A DNA stretch of 64,000 bases, taken from positions 5,563 through 69,562 of the forward strand of contig JADKCC010000042.1 in NCBI GenBank assembly GCA_016714785.1, read 5' to 3'. How positions within the stretch are numbered: position 1 is the stretch's first letter; every line of letters starts with the position of its first letter. A program made the position numbers and the translations under genes. The notes below the pieces were generated by a model that saw only the letters and a list, made by a program, of their open reading frames with translations, was not told the origin of the DNA and ran no database searches. Positions 63,021 through 64,000 of this stretch are shown here, in pieces. Source of the DNA: Saprospiraceae bacterium (GTDB taxonomy: Bacteria; Bacteroidota; Bacteroidia; Chitinophagales; Saprospiraceae).

Positions 63021-63611
63021 ATGGGACAATCATTAGTTAAAAATTATCTTCACATCGTATTCAGTACAAAGTATAGACAGGAACTCATACATCCACCTGT
63101 AGAACAAGAACTTCATGCATATTTGGGTAGTGTATGCAATGACTTAGGATGTCAATCTATCATTGTAGGTGGATATACAGACCATGTACACATATTATGT
63201 AGGTTATCTCAGAAAATAGCATTGATGAAGCTATTAGAAGAAGTGAAGTCTCATTCATCAAAATGGATAAAAACAAAAGGTAGTGCTTATGAAAATTTCT
63301 ACTGGCAAAATGGTTACGGTGCTTTTTCTGTTAACCTATCTCAGGTAGATAGAGTAATATTTTACATAGCAAATCAACACCATCACCATGCTAAGAAAAC
63401 ATTCCAAGATGAATACAGGTCAATCTTAAAAAAATATCAAATGGAATATGATGAAGGTATGTATGGGATTGATATATTAATGGCTAGATCTTTAACCGTC
63501 ATCAATATAATTGTATTGGAGAATCAACATCATTACTACGGACGGATTTTTAAATACCATATCAAAATGTCCTTTAAATTTTATTGCTTATTTTATCAAT
63601 TGCTCCTATAG
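63021..63611 (+). mobile_element. Y1 transposase (IS200-like / REP-associated), frameshifted near its end
   Basis: The single-strand transposase has the HUH motif in D-H-V-H-I-L near residue 55 and the catalytic tyrosine in F-Y-I-A-N-Q-H-H-H-H near residue 116. Y1 proteins of this type usually have about 150 aa and end in Y-D-E-R-Y-V-W-D or similar. Here the frame passes Y-D-E-G and continues 50 codons. One A added near 63454 restores R-Y-V-W-D and a stop at 63473. Palindromic units lie upstream, so it is more likely a domesticated REP-handling enzyme (RAYT) than an active insertion sequence; no second end was found. Confidence 0.85.
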
Positions 63612-63637
63612 AATACCAATCTAATTAAGTATAATCC

Positions 63638-63693
63638 TATAATATTTACTTCAAATTGTGTAATGATAACATGGTCATTGACACCTACCTTTG
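63638..63693 (+). promoter_or_regulatory. Tandem-site promoter, copy C
   Basis: Half-sites TATAAT (63638-63643, in TAATCCTATAAT) and TGTAAT (63659-63664, in AAATTGTGTAAT) are 21 bases apart, followed after 24 bases by CTTTG in TACCTTTG, a perfect match to the TAnnTTTG -7 box of Bacteroidota. The lmo0937-like gene starts 35 bases further. Confidence 0.72.
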
Positions 63694-63727
63694 TAATATT
63701 AATTCATCAATATAAAATCTTGTAAAA

Positions 63728-63884
63728 ATGGGAAATTTATTGTATATCATAGCAGTTATTTTGGTCATCAGTTGGTTGATTGGTTTTGTTGGATACAATG
63801 TAAGGTGGAATCATACATTTGCTTTTGGTAGTAGCTGTGATAGCTGTACTATTGAGAGTCATCCAAGGTCGCCGAGTTTTATAG
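63728..63884 (+). pseudogene. lmo0937-family small membrane protein, frameshifted
   Basis: The first frame encodes L-L-Y-I-I-A-V-I-L-V-I-S-W-L-I-G-F-V-G-Y and then, after a one-base shift near 63797, the neighbouring frame gives G-G-I-I-H-L-L-L-V-V-A-V-I-A-V-L-L-R-V and Q-G-R-R-V-L with a stop at 63884. Together these match the full lmo0937 family (about 50 aa, two membrane helices, G-I-I-H-L-L-L-V centre). The base A in G-T-A-A-G-G appears extra. In Listeria this family is stress-associated (established knowledge); the promoter copy C upstream agrees with that. Confidence 0.75.
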
Positions 63885-63901
63885 CAATAATATGAAAACT
63901 T

Positions 63902-63956
63902 TGTAATTCAAACCACAAATTGTGTAATTGGTTTGAAAATAAAGTGATGATCTTTG
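63902..63956 (+). promoter_or_regulatory. Tandem-site promoter, copy D
   Basis: Half-sites TGTAAT (63902-63907) and TGTAAT (63923-63928, in AAATTGTGTAAT) are 21 bases apart, followed after 23 bases by CTTTG (63952-63956). It points to a gene that begins beyond the window end. Confidence 0.68.
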
Positions 63957-64000
63957 TAGTATTAATTAAATAATCAAGTCTCTGTATAGAGCATTAAATC

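Overview
The window reads as chromosomal DNA of an AT-rich Bacteroidota bacterium. The gldKLMN core of the type IX secretion system (T9SS) and gliding machinery sits at 4.0-8.6 kb with a PorP/SprF-like gene beside it, a T9SS C-terminal sorting-domain remnant lies at 20 kb, and candidate promoters carry the TTTG-type -7 box of this phylum. The gene set (GH3-like protein, YceI proteins, many outer-membrane barrels, Bacteroidota-only DUF families) would suit a Saprospiria-like lineage, but that placement is inference.

Layout. 0-4 kb: TPR protein (cut by the window edge), a frameshifted outer-membrane protein, coaX and purH. 4-10 kb: gldN, gldM, gldL, gldK and porP/sprF-like, all on the minus strand. 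10-19.9 kb: metallo-hydrolase, small barrel and lipoprotein genes, a Ppx/GppA phosphatase, a YceI-porin-YceI cluster, a GH3-family protein and a CobW GTPase. 19.9-23.8 kb: an accessory, repeat-rich stretch holding a T9SS-cargo remnant, one DUF6266-like gene, a hairpin-bearing 226-bp MITE-like element, a 298-bp direct duplication and a 64-bp tandem repeat. 23.8-38.7 kb: housekeeping and repair genes (coaE, penicillin acylase, SNF2 helicase, mfd, M1 aminopeptidase, comF). 39-52.7 kb: paired bPH2 proteins, a GT-C type membrane glycosyltransferase, a NuoE-NuoF fusion, glutathione peroxidase, a LOG-type protein, a Na+-pumping decarboxylase operon (oadG-oadA-oadB, with oadA frameshifted), aspartate kinase and a secreted or anchored nuclease.

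52.8-64 kb looks like a stress-response island: cbpA-cbpM, an AraC-type regulator, two paralogous small proteins, an acidic protein followed by dps, a Ca2+-type P-ATPase, DUF6544 and DUF6261 genes, a serine-hydrolase remnant, a Y1 (REP-associated) transposase and an lmo0937-type small membrane protein. Five promoters here share one architecture: two TRTAAT-like half-sites repeated directly at exactly 21 bp, then 23-24 bp, then CTTTG. They lie before cbpA, before both small paralogs (the second leading into dps), before the lmo0937-like gene and before whatever follows the window. I propose an undescribed stress regulon; the AraC-type protein encoded inside it is the obvious candidate reader.

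Several genes are broken by single-base changes in short homopolymers (oadA, DUF6544, serine hydrolase, transposase). Uncorrected consensus errors would explain this as well as real decay would, so these breaks should be confirmed against reads before being treated as biology.
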